The notes beneath the pieces were generated by a model that was not told the DNA's origin, did no database searches, and saw nothing but the letters and a program-made list of their open reading frames with translations. Positions 53,155 through 62,929 of a stretch of DNA of 64,000 bases are shown in pieces. Source of the DNA: Diploptera punctata (Eukaryota > Arthropoda > Insecta > Blattodea > Blaberidae); assembly GCA_030220185.1 (NCBI GenBank), contig JASPKZ010004568.1, forward strand, positions 563,501 to 627,500. Direction: 5' to 3'. Both the position numbers and the translations under genes were made by a program. Each line of letters opens with the position of its first letter. The stretch's first letter is position 1.

Positions 53155-54110
53155 ACAGGCAGGATCAACGTCAACCAACAAACGGTAGGTTTGATCCACT
53201 CCGGATATTCCTCTACCGCGGCAACCCGAATGGTAGGTGTACCTTTTTCAACAGGTAGTGGGTGGTCCAAATGGTTTCTTGTTCATGGAACTGTAGGAAA
53301 TGATGCGATTCCTGGAACCCGACGGATTTCTTTTCGCGCAGAGGATCGTGCTTTAATAAGTGAGGTTAGAAAACACATTTTTCTATCTGCCTCGGATTTG
53401 AAGGTCAGATCCAAGTCTCTGGGTTCCGCACAAAACGTGAGAAATCGTTTCAACAGCCAAGGTGTACGATCTCGTCGAGCTGCAACGAAGGAGAGCTTGA
53501 CTGATGACCAGATCTTGGATTCCATCAGGTAGCCTGGTACATGGGCAAATGCCGAAATAGATCCAAAAGCCCCCAGCAGCGGCATTAGCTACTAATTTAA
53601 CAAAAAAAAACTCAACATTTAAGTACCCTCAAAATTTAACAACCGGGGCAAATGCGCTCACGCCTTGGAAACCCGAGGTTCCACTTTTATTATATGAGGT
53701 ACCGGATAATTCATCCACCACTGTAATAGAGGTTATTCCAGTCGCAGGGCAATTCGTTGCTTCTTTATAACCTTTTCGAGTACTAACAACGGACCTGTCC
53801 GCGTTTATCATATGATTGGCTTCCGACATGGCGCTCTCTGTGTGAATCGGCGTACAAAATCAGATCTCTTAAACGTATCATAATGGTGGAAGTCATACGA
53901 AGGGACAGGATATCTAGGACACATCCACGGGAAATTTGCCAAATATACATATTTGCATATTTTAGAGAACGTATTGTTTATTTTCCGTTTTCCTGAAAGT
54001 ACTACGCTTGTGATCAACAGGATAACAATCCGGTTCACTCCGTATGCACTCGAGGTACATAGGTGGTTCTGCAGGAGGCAAGACATACTAGTTTGTTTCT
54101 TTAAGAGTGG
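53155..54110 (+). pseudogene. Tc1-like transposase pseudogene with an internal insertion
   Basis: N-terminal paired-type DNA-binding part open for 113 codons: 'IHSGYSSTAATRMVGVPFST', 'HGTVGNDAIPGTRRISFRAE', 'DLKVRSKSLGSAQNVRNRFN', 'GVRSRRAATKESLTDDQILD'. Then ~230 bp that do not fit the family, then the catalytic part: 'STNNGPVRVYHMIGFRH', 'VNRRTKSD', 'KSYEGTGYLGHIHGKF', 'YLHILENVL' and, in another frame, 'QQDNNPVH' (second catalytic Asp, 54015-54038). The first Asp region and the Glu region are missing. Recognised as a common insect Tc1-like family. Confidence 0.8.
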
Positions 54111-54178
54111 ATAGACAGAATAAAATTAGTTGTTAAATAGAAAATTGGTACCTGGCAAATCAGTCGTCCTCAACTATA

Positions 54179-55020
54179 TCAAATATTTCCAATATGGAGG
54201 CCTTTCAAAAACAATATTTCAAGTTCTGCATTTGAACTGGTACTGATGATGTTGAATAAGTTGTACAACGGGTTTAGATTTGCGGGTGTGTTCTTGTTAA
54301 ATAGGACTGTATTCTGCACTTCTTTTAGAATTTCTATGTCGTCAAGGATGCTAATATTTTTATCGTTATACTCTCTGTGTAGTACTGACATAGTATTATC
54401 GATTTTGTCGAACTGATGACCCGTTTCTAGTATGTGTTTGGTAAAATCGGATTTCGCTTCGTTATTAATAATATTTTTTAAATGTTCAGAGTATAGTGTT
54501 GAAATTTGTTGTTGTTGTACTTATGTAGAACTTGTCGCAATTATTGCACTTTAGTTTTATAAACGGCTTTATTTTCATATTTATATGTTACTTCTACTTA
54601 GTTGGATATGATGTTGTTGAGTTTGTTATTAGTTTTAAAGGCAATTTTAATGCTTTGTCTTGTTTGCTGATCAAGTTAGGTAATTTGGTCGTTTCATTTT
54701 CAGTATAACGTAGCGTAATCCAATTATTTGTATTTATGTTACATAATTTTTCTATGTTTGTTATATTTGTAAACTTTTATTGTTTCTTCTTTTTTTGTAT
54801 TCTGACCAACTAGTTGATCAATTCTTCTTTGTATCCATTATTTTTGCTAGGGAGTTTTTTGCTAGGGAGTTTATATGATTTGCTATTTTTTGTAGTTTTT
54901 TTATTTAATGGTAGCTTTAACATTCTGTTTATTAGGCTGTTAAAGGTACTCAGTTCCTCTAGTGTGGGGTATCTCGATTTCTTGTGTATAGCTATTGTGT
55001 TGCTGAAAACCAAGAAGCAT
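54179..55020 (-). pseudogene. Penelope-like element, RT end and GIY-YIG region
   Basis: Minus strand: 'TIAIHKKSRYPTLEELSTFN', 'SLINRMLKLPLN', 'NNGYKEELIN' (the thumb region of Penelope RT with H-K-x-x-x-F-x-S-L-x-x-R-L), later 'WITLRYTENETTKLPNLI', 'IKPFIKLKCNNCDKFYIS' (start of the GIY-YIG nuclease: I-Y-K-L-x-C-x-x-C-x-x-x-Y-I-G), and an open stretch 'YSEHLKNIINNEAKSDFTKH', 'ILETGHQFDKIDNTMSVLHR', ending in 'LEILFLKGLHIGNI'. The GIY-YIG Arg-containing turn is lost in a simple-sequence run near 54500. 5'-truncated, several stops. Confidence 0.8.
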
Positions 55021-55029
55021 TATTCTCCA

Positions 55030-55575
55030 TTTACCTGCGGTTCTTCTCACTTTAGTCCAATTTTTTTCTTAAACTCTTTATCTGAAAATACTCGAAATCT
55101 TTTCTCCTCTCTACAAGTAAGATTCCATGTTTCGCATCCGTATAATATACATAGGAAAACAACAGTTTTTATATTTTCAGTTAAGCATATTTTGAGAGAC
55201 GTTGAGACGACAAAAGTCCCTGTAATGCATACTAGCATTCATTTCCAGAATTGGGATATGTTTAATACATTTCTGCACCTCATTCTTGCTAGTAATTAAT
55301 CTTCCTGGGCTTTTGATTTTCAAGCAGTTCTTTAAAATATTCCTCTCATTTGTCATTTACTGTTTATTTCCATTACATGATGAAGTTATACGAGTATGTG
55401 TGACCGTATATTTATTTCAACTTATGTTTACATCCAGCTCCTATTTATTGTGTTACTTAATAAAAACACATTCTCCGCTTACACTAACAATTGCTTTTTG
55501 AATAGTAGAGGAGATAGTGCATCTCCTTGCTTTAAACCATGGTGTTTCTTCTTCTTCACCTCCTGGTTTAGGCAA
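55030..55575 (-). pseudogene. RTE-type LINE, internally deleted RT
   Basis: Minus strand: 'HHGLKQGDALSPLLF' (RT motif before YADD), then decayed sequence, then 'NIKTVVFLCILYGCETWNLT' and 'CREEKRFRVFSDKEFKKKIG', i.e. the block that should lie about 170 residues further on with YADD between. The YADD region is not legible. Adjacent to the Penelope-like end; no clear junction repeats. Confidence 0.75.
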
Positions 55576-55889
55576 GAGTTGCCTGTTTAAAAACATGGTA
55601 AATTTGAATAATACCTCAAAACTCTTTGCTCACACGCCATCCTATTAGTGTCATTTAGACACATACGGAGAGTTCAACTAACTTCTTAGAAAATACGAAA
55701 TTCAGGGGCAAACGTTATAACTTTTCCCTCTTAACTGGATCGTATATATAGTTAATGCGCAGTAACGTTATATTCCCATATATTTTCTAAAACCTCTCTT
55801 ATAGTAAAAATCTGATTGATGTAGAACTATTTATTCTAAATCCACAATTAAGATCACTTATTACGTTGTCAATGTAAGGGGCAAGTCTT

Positions 55890-56360
55890 CTTCTCTACTC
55901 GGATTTTTACAGATGATTTCGCCTTCCCGTGCTACATTATCAAACTCTACGATCTTGAGCATTTTCAATGCTTAACCCTCGTTCTTCCATTGCTATACTC
56001 ATGTTTTCCTTCCACCTTAACTTCGGTTCTCCCTCCTTTCTTCTTTCTGGTCGGTAGCCAGTGATATAGTTGTTTTTTGCCATCGCTCATCTTCCGTTTT
56101 TAAAATATGCCCTAATCTTTTTAATTCCTTTTCCTCAAGTATTTCAATTACGCATTATTCTGCTTGCATTATGTTTTTAATTTCCTTATTTGAGACAGGT
56201 TCTAATTTTTATTTTCTGGTACGTCTGCGTAAATAATTCATTTCTAGAGATATTATCCTATTATTGCAGTATTTAATCACTGTCCGTACCTCACTTCCAT
56301 ATATCGCATCATATTCCACCAATGTTTTACCAATATATTTTTTGTGTTTTTCCAAATATG
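55890..56360 (-). pseudogene. RTE-type LINE, RT C-terminal fragment
   Basis: Minus strand, shifted: 'IGKTLVEYDAIYGSEVRTV', 'KIRAYFKNGR', 'YITGYRPERRKEGEPKLRWK', 'ENMSIAMEERGLSIENAQDR', 'RV'. The Y-R-P-x-R-R-R-x-G-x-P-x-x-x-W ... A-M-x-E-R-G-L ... D-R-R block matches the end of an RTE-type family different from that at 4210. Confidence 0.7.
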
Positions 56361-56564
56361 CTTATCCCACCATACAGGATTTAATGATGATATAATTTTG
56401 CTACTCAATTCAATGATTTATGTTCTCTTTGCCTATATCATCAATGAGTAAGTGAGAATACTGTTATATTTCTTACAATTTCTTACCTACAGTAGCGCTA
56501 GCGGGAGAATACTTTAGAATATAACTCTAGAAATTGAACATATTTTTAGGATCGCAGTATCTTC

Positions 56565-57541
56565 ATATTCAGAAGTAGCTAATATCCGGCGTGTGTTGTT
56601 GCGCCTAAATACATGAAAATTAATGTGCTTTTATGTTTAGTTGAATAAGTAATGGTAAATATAATTATAAATTTATATTTTTAGATACCCCGTGCTGATT
56701 ACCGACATTGTCCGGGAAACTAATAATCCCGATCTTCTTGGCATAAATGAGCTGAAATACGAAAATTATTGTGTTTTATGTTTCGTTAAATAAGTAGAAG
56801 GAACAATTTACATCGGAATTATTTTTAGATATCCCTTGCTGTTTAACCGGCGTTGTCCGGGAATCTACTCATCCCGATCTTCTTGCATAAATGAGCTGAA
56901 AGACAAAAATTATTTTACTTATTAAGATTAGATTGAATACGTAAAACCAGAAATAATTATAAATGTATATCGTAATTATTTTAAGATTTCCTGTGCTGAT
57001 TACACGTTGTTGCCCGGGAATCTACTTATCTCGATCTTCTTAGCATAAATGAGCTAAGAGACAAAATTCGTTATAGTGAGTTATCCTTAAAAGAATACCA
57101 GCCATGTGCGGCTATGCTTGCACATAAATCTACGTACTTGTCTCGATCTTCTTGGTATCAATGAAAGACAAGAATGGTTATTGTGAGTTATCCGTAAGAG
57201 GTAAACATATGCTGTCGCGGACTTCTTTGTAGAGTTTTAGTGATATTCAATTCTGCATGCGTTAATTTTGTGTATTTGTTATGGTTTAGGCAGCGTAAGC
57301 CATTTAATCGTCCAAAGAGCTACTTTTTTCACGTTTTCCACTACAAAGGGCGATTTTTAAGGGTGTCGGAGTTGAGTACCACAACTTTCTTATAGCCTAT
57401 GTTCATTCTGGGAATCTTATGAACATTTTGCAAAATGCTCCGTCACAATCGGATCAATGGTATGACCGCGAATAAAGTACGAAAAAACAAACAATCTATC
57501 AAACAACAAACAAACAAACATTCATTTTATATATATTAGAT
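56565..57541 (-). mobile_element. Helitron-like non-autonomous repeat, copy 3
   Basis: Minus strand starts TCTAATATATATAAAATGAA then (GTTT)n, the conserved block (TAAACCATAACAAATACACA region), three to four ~140-bp units with GATCTTCTTGGCATAAATGA on the plus strand, and ends near CGGATATTAGCTAC. The 5' TC terminus is the same as in copy 1. Confidence 0.65.
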
Positions 57542-57544
57542 AAG

Positions 57545-58315
57545 GTTGTTCGAAAAAATCGACTTTTCGAGTACAGAATTTTACGGAGCTCAACATTTGG
57601 ATCTTTGCATCCTAAGTAATGGATCAATATTGAAAAAATTACAGGTTGGTCTTCTACCTCTCGCAAAGAGCCTAAATATAAAAAATGGAAAAAAAATACC
57701 GTTTCACACAACATATAGACTACTTTGATGGAGTTCATTTTTTATTATTGATAATTGACATATTTTAAAAAATCACAAGCCTTTTTGAGTTTGATTATTG
57801 GGTCTAAAATCTTCATTCTCTCTTGAAAAATGTAGGATTTTATCGTTTTATAATACGTAATTCTTTGCGAAATGTGATAATGAGATAACCATTGCGTGCT
57901 ATTTATATTTGCAATTCTAAATCGAAATTACGTTTGCTCCTTGCGGCTATCTAGATAACCTATTCATATCTAAAATATATCTGAGACAATGAAAAGTGAA
58001 CAATATTAGCGTGACGGATGAGTGTGGTGTGGGTCACGTCACTCCGTCAAATGGAACCGCTACTGAAATCTTTAATACCTGGACGTTAACGATATTGATA
58101 TGGATGCCAGTGATTGTGATGGCACAAAACAAACACGAGTGGAAAATTTATGTTATACGCAACAGAGAGGTTACAATCCAACGCCGATTGCAATAGTACA
58201 TTTGTTTACCTCACTTCACCGAGCTACCATTTAGACATTTATTTGTATATTTTTTAGAAGAGACGACGGGTGCAGTCATATTCTGGGAAAATCGGCAAAC
58301 AATTATTGCTAGAAA
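57545..58315. other. No recognisable gene
   Basis: AT-rich. A plus-strand frame of 66 codons (57996-58196) is unassigned. Confidence 0.5.
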
Positions 58316-58319
58316 TTAC

Positions 58320-58819
58320 CCGTTGCAAATTTAATAAATAATACGAAGAGTGATTTCCTATTTATCTAGAGAATTTTGAAATCAAGGGTGGAATTTGTTA
58401 GGACTATTTAACGAATGAAATTAAGCTGTTTACTCACAAATCGTTATATAAATATTGTTATTTTAAAATATTTATATTTTTAAAGTAAAAGGCAATGTTT
58501 GAAAACAAGTTCGGAACGTTTGTTATGTTTCATTTGTTCATCCACTGCAACCATATCATATTATTTATTGTCAAATAAGAATGCACTCTAGTGGCGAAAA
58601 AATGAAACACATCAAACTGTTTATTATAACCAACATTATAGGTTATTAAATAATTTCTATGATGTAAATATTTTAATTATATTTTTCTGAAATGTTAATA
58701 CATGGGAAATAATACGTTTAAGAAAGTGCAAACAGTGCTCTTTATTTTTATTGTGGTATAATTAACTGCTACAATTTTTTTCTATTATATCTCGCAAGCG
58801 GTACTTGCTTACATTCATG

Positions 58820-58830
<11 letters not shown>
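58320..58830 (+). repeat. Terminal-hairpin repeat family, copy 3 (left outer arm)
   Basis: AATACGAAGAGTGATTTCC start with a shortened foldback, GTTAGGACTATTTAACGAAT, AAGCTGTTTACTCACAAATC, GAAACACATCAAACTG and CGCAAGCGGTACTTGC. About 83% like copies 1 and 2. Confidence 0.8.

Positions 58831-58861
<31 letters not shown>
58822..58861. repeat. (TA)n microsatellite
   Basis: About twenty TA units at the junction between the left outer arm and foreign DNA; copy 1 has ATTATTATATACAATCTGG at the equivalent place. Confidence 0.95.
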
Positions 58862-58865
<4 letters not shown>

Positions 58866-60090
58866 ACACACTCTAGAAGTCACTTGCATTTCCGACGGTT
58901 ATTCAGGTCAATCCTGATACAATTGAACAGGCAGTTCCATTCGAGCTTGCTCCTGCTGCCTGACCTAACAGCTCAGACCTAATAGAGCCTATCGCTCTAC
59001 AGACTGAGACTATCCCAAACCAGCTGTGGGGAAAAAGAAGAAAAGTACCGGGACAAGGAAGACCCGGGAAATAAAGGCCTCGCAAATCGAGGACCTGTGT
59101 ACGCTCAAGCCCGTACAGTAATAAAACACGCTCCTACTAGCACTCAGATTGCTATAGAAACGGATAGAAGCTGAAGAAGTAATATTTAGGAGATAAGAGG
59201 ACTCAAACTTTTGAAACTGCTCAAAGTTCAAGAGAATGAAGTCATTGATAAAGTAGTTGAAAACATAAAACTATATCGTAGTTCAATGGTTCTCACGATT
59301 GACCTGGATTACAATGAACGCTCCTTTTATTAGAGTTCATATGAAAATAGGACGTAACCTTATGTTCCTTCAAAAGGTGATTCCGACGGCTAATTCACCA
59401 TAGAGACGAAGAAGCTGATCATTTCGACTTATATATTTTTTCTTTTAATTAATTTTCCAAATTATTTTTAAAATACTTTATTTGAATTCCAGCCACTCTG
59501 CTAAGGTGATTTCCTTTAGCGCTAAGACAAATTTCGGAGTGGTCCACAGTAAATTACAATTTCCTAAATTTATTTCCAAAATTCAAAATTTCTCAACTGA
59601 TCAGCTAATCCTGAAAGGAGCCATTTCTGGTTTGGTCAGCAGTCCTCCCGCTCTTGTCCCTTCGGGGATTGGCGGCTGTCGTGGCGGTTGCGGTCTTCCT
59701 CATGGCGACATAGAACATCGAACAGTCCAACGGAATAAGACTTATTAATGCTCGACCAGTGGATATTTGTCTCCTGATCAACAGCAAGTTACGACAGGCG
59801 GCAGGATTATTGCTCAACATCAACTACGAAAATATATCAATGGACTGAAGAGGGCATAAGTGAGTCCCTAAACAGCCGGAAGTGACAGGCCACGGGCCCT
59901 GCACGTATATTTCGCTCGGTTGCCAAGTGAGTACCAAGGTCAAACTGAGTGCGCACTTGGCTGGCCGGTGGAAAGCGTGTATGGGTACATAAAGGGTGGT
60001 CCTACACTTCCAATACCAAAGTCTAATCTAGTCTACTTGCATTCTAGGATTCTTACATCTTAATGTATAAGTTGCTATAATCAACGTATT
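58862..60090. other. Foreign insertion in the left arm
   Basis: GC-richer than the element. 58900-59110 reads on plus as a Pro/Gln-rich stretch ('TIEQAVPFELAPAA', 'ALQTETIPNQLWGKRRKVPG'), as in ORF1/gag-type proteins of retroelements; 59482-59748 is an 88-codon frame ('SAKVISFSAKTNFGVVHSKL') I cannot place; an alternative frame has 'RPVDICLLINSKLRQAAGLL'. 59878-60022 is bounded by GGAAGTG...CACTTCC. Likely one or two retroelement remnants plus a small MITE; not identified. Confidence 0.4.
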
Positions 60091-60139
60091 TATGAGAGAG
60101 TCAGTCACTGCATAGTAATACTTGGACATATTCATAATG

Positions 60140-60608
60140 TTAATAAATAATAGTTTTAAAAAACTAAAAGAACACGCTTTATTAGAAAACTAAAAAATCA
60201 AAAATAATTTTAATTTCCAATACGATTGGGATAAAATAAAGTAGTCAACAAAAAATCATCTCCAACACATGTAGAATAAAATTAGAGTTATCAACAAAAA
60301 GAAAATAATTTTACCATCAAAAGCGTGGGGTGCTCTATATCAATTAATATATTTGATAATAAGCAGATAATGGTAAAAGTAAGCTCTCTAAGAAGAAAAT
60401 GTAAAAATCATAAAAAGCACCCCACGCTTTTGATGGTAAGGTTATTTTCTTTTTGTTGATAACACTAATTTTATTCTACATGTGTTGGAGATGATTTTTT
60501 TGTTGACCACTTTATTTTATCCCAAGCGTATTGGAAATTAAAATTATTTTTCATTTTTTTAGTTTTCTAATAAAGCGTGTTCTTTTAGTTTTTTAAAACT
60601 ATTATTTA
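60140..60608. repeat. Local hairpin with ~195-bp arms
   Basis: Arms 60140-60333 and 60418-60608 are inverted copies (ACCATCAAAAGCGTGGGGTG; AACTAAAAGAACACGC), with an 84-bp loop. The right side of the element at 62605-62900 has the same sequence with only the first 25-30 bp of the second arm, so the left copy has an extra arm. Confidence 0.9.
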
Positions 60609-60724
60609 TTTTTTATTTTTTAGTTTTAATATTTTACAGAATAAGATAAAAATGTAAATATCTTTAAATTCGATACTATTGTAGTATGAGCTAAAATTAA
60701 TACTCTTCTAAAAAAAAAACCCTC

Positions 60725-60812
60725 CCAGCCGGATTTGAACCAGCGACGTATGGATTACTGAAATTATATACCACTAACAGTTCGCTGCTCTACCAACTGA
60801 GCTCTTACAACG
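60725..60812 (-). pseudogene. tRNA-Tyr-like sequence with intron, left arm
   Basis: Minus strand: A box region GAGCTCAGTTGGTAGAGC, an anticodon arm with an intron-like AGTGGTATATAATTTCAGTA, then TCCATACGTCGCTGGTTCAA with a perfect B box GGTTCAAATCC and GGCTGGGAGG, then a T10 run (Pol III terminator). This matches animal tRNA-Tyr, which carries an intron at this place. The GTA anticodon reads GTT here and the acceptor strands (TTGTAAG, TGGGAGG) do not pair, so it is a pseudogene or a SINE-like head. Confidence 0.75.
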
Positions 60813-61158
60813 ATTGACTAAAAGCTTGACAAGTCCGCAACCTATTATACCAATTTTCATTTTTTTCATTTTCGGATGATTCTGGCCAGGATTTTAGAAA
60901 CAAAATATGAAATTATTGTATTGTTACGGGTCCTCTACACGTATACAAAGTTTCAAGTCGATACAATGTTTCTAAGTGGGTGAAAATCGCGTTACATTGA
61001 TACAAAAACACGTTTTTTGATTTTCTGAAGATTATGCCCAGGATTTTAGAAAATAAATATGAAATTATTGTATTGTCACGGGTCCTCTACAAGTAAACAA
61101 AGTTTCAAGTCGATCCAATGATTTTAAGTGGGTGAAAATCGCGTTGAAAGATTCCGTT

Positions 61159-61207
61159 ACATAGATAGATAGATGGATAGATAGATAGGTAGATAGATAG
61201 ATAGATA
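61159..61207. repeat. (GATA)n microsatellite
   Basis: About twelve GATA units with two variants, at the inner side of the duplicated CAAAGTTTCAAGTCGAT block; in the right arm only three units remain (62028-62040). Confidence 0.9.
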
Positions 61208-61365
61208 CAGGTCAAGCTAATATAAAGCGTGTAAAAAGGAGGGGCTTTTTTTAATATGAAAAACTTAGTTGATAAATTCGAGATGAAACACGACTGTGAT
61301 TGGTTGTAAAACAAAATTCATTAAAACCTGATTGGTCATTGACTCCTATTTGGGGCATGAGTTAA

Positions 61366-61860
61366 ATAGTCAATGTAAATGAATTAGATGAAGCCAATGT
61401 AAATGAATGTGATCTTAGTAAAGGCAAACAATATCTTGTTGATATAGGGTTAGGGAGAACAATCTGTGCAGGACAATATCCTCCGGATCCTACATTTCTC
61501 AGTTACTGGTTGTCATGTGCAAACCGCTACTTACTGTTTTCTATTTCAAAATAATAGAAACAATGAACACAAGATCCTTGTAAACTACAATGTGAAACTC
61601 CTGTCTGATTCATCTCTAAGAGATATCAGTCAGTGGAATATGGTTCTAAACATATATGTTTGATGATCAATCAACGAAACCTTTCCAGACAACATTTTAA
61701 AAAATCATCGATCTGAGATTTAGAGACAGAATGCATTGTTGGTTAAGATAATACTATCTCCGTTCAATTTTAAATTTCCGTCCCACGGATTTAAGTAAGA
61801 GAGCCCCTTCTATTATAGAACAGGGTTCTCATTTTCAAGATCACGCCTTAATTATTATAG
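61366..61860. other. Unique centre of the palindrome with a short open frame
   Basis: Plus strand 61366-61551 is open (62 codons, no ATG at its start): 'NECDLSKGKQYLVDIGLGRT', 'ICAGQYPPDPTFLSYWLSCA', 'NRYLLFSISK'; after a shift the next frame continues 'NNEHKILVNYNVKLLSDSSL' and 'RDISQWNMVL' to 61660. Composition is protein-like. I recognise no family. CAATGTAAATGAAT occurs twice at its start. Confidence 0.35.
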
Positions 61861-62403
61861 TGACGATTTAACTCATGCCCCAAATGGGAGTCAATGACCA
61901 ATCACATTTCAATGATGTTTTATTTACAACCAATCACAGTCGTATTTCGCCTCGAATTTATCAAGGAGAGTTTATCATATTAAAGAAAGCTCCTCCTTTT
62001 TACACGCTTTATATTAGCTTGACCTGTATCTATCTATCTATGTAACGGAATCTTTCAACGCTATTTTCACCCACTTAAAATCATTGGATCGACTTGAAAC
62101 TTTGTATACTTCTAGAGGATCCGTGACAATACAATAATTTCATATTTATTTTTTAAAATCCTGGCCATAATTATCAGAAAATCAAAAAAAGTGTTTTTGT
62201 ATCAATGTAACGGAATCTTTCAACGCGATTTTCACCCACTTAGAAACATTGGATCGACTTTAACCTTTGCATACTTGTAGAGTACCCGTGACAATACAAT
62301 AATTTCATATTTTGTTTTTAAAATCCTGGCCAGAATCATCCGAAAATCAAAAAAATGAAAACTGGTATAACAGGTTGCGGACTTGTCGAGTTTTTAGCCA
62401 ATC

Positions 62404-62495
62404 GTTGTAAGAGCTCAGTTGGTAGAGCAGTGAACTCTTAGTGGTATATAATTTCAGTAATCCATACGTCGCTGGTTCAAATCCGGCTGGGAGGG
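62404..62495 (+). pseudogene. tRNA-Tyr-like sequence with intron, right arm
   Basis: Plus-strand partner of the unit at 60725, differing at few positions: GAGCTCAGTTGGTAGAGCAG, the same 20-base intron-like stretch, B box GGTTCAAATCC, GGCTGGGAGG. The anticodon loop has CTT where tRNA-Tyr has GTA. Same unpaired acceptor strands, so no mature tRNA is expected, although the internal promoter is intact. Confidence 0.75.
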
Positions 62496-62504
62496 TTTTT
62501 TTTT
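62496..62504 (+). terminator. T-run, Pol III-type terminator
   Basis: Uninterrupted T9 directly after the tRNA-Tyr-like unit; four or more T residues stop RNA polymerase III. The left arm has the same run on the minus strand (about 60713-60722). Confidence 0.6.
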
Positions 62505-62929
62505 ATAGAAGAGTATTACTTTTAGCTCATACTACAATAGTATTGAATTTAAAGATATTTACATTTTTATCTTATTCTGTAAAATATTAAAACTAAGAAA
62601 TAAAAAAAATAATAGTTTTAAAAAACTAAAAGAACACGCTTATTAAAACTAAAAAATAAAAAATAATTTTAATTTCCAATACGCTTGGGATAAAATAAAG
62701 TGGTCACAAAAATCATCTCCAACATATATAGAATAAAATTAGAGTTATCAACAGAAAGAAAATAATTTTACCATCAAAAGCGTGGGGTGTTTTTATGATT
62801 CTTAAATTTTCTTCTTAGAGAGCTTACTTTTACCAATAACTGTTTATTATCAAATATATTAATTGATATAGAGCACCCCACGCTTTTGATGGTAAAATTA
62901 TTAACATTCTGAATAGGCCACAGCATTAT

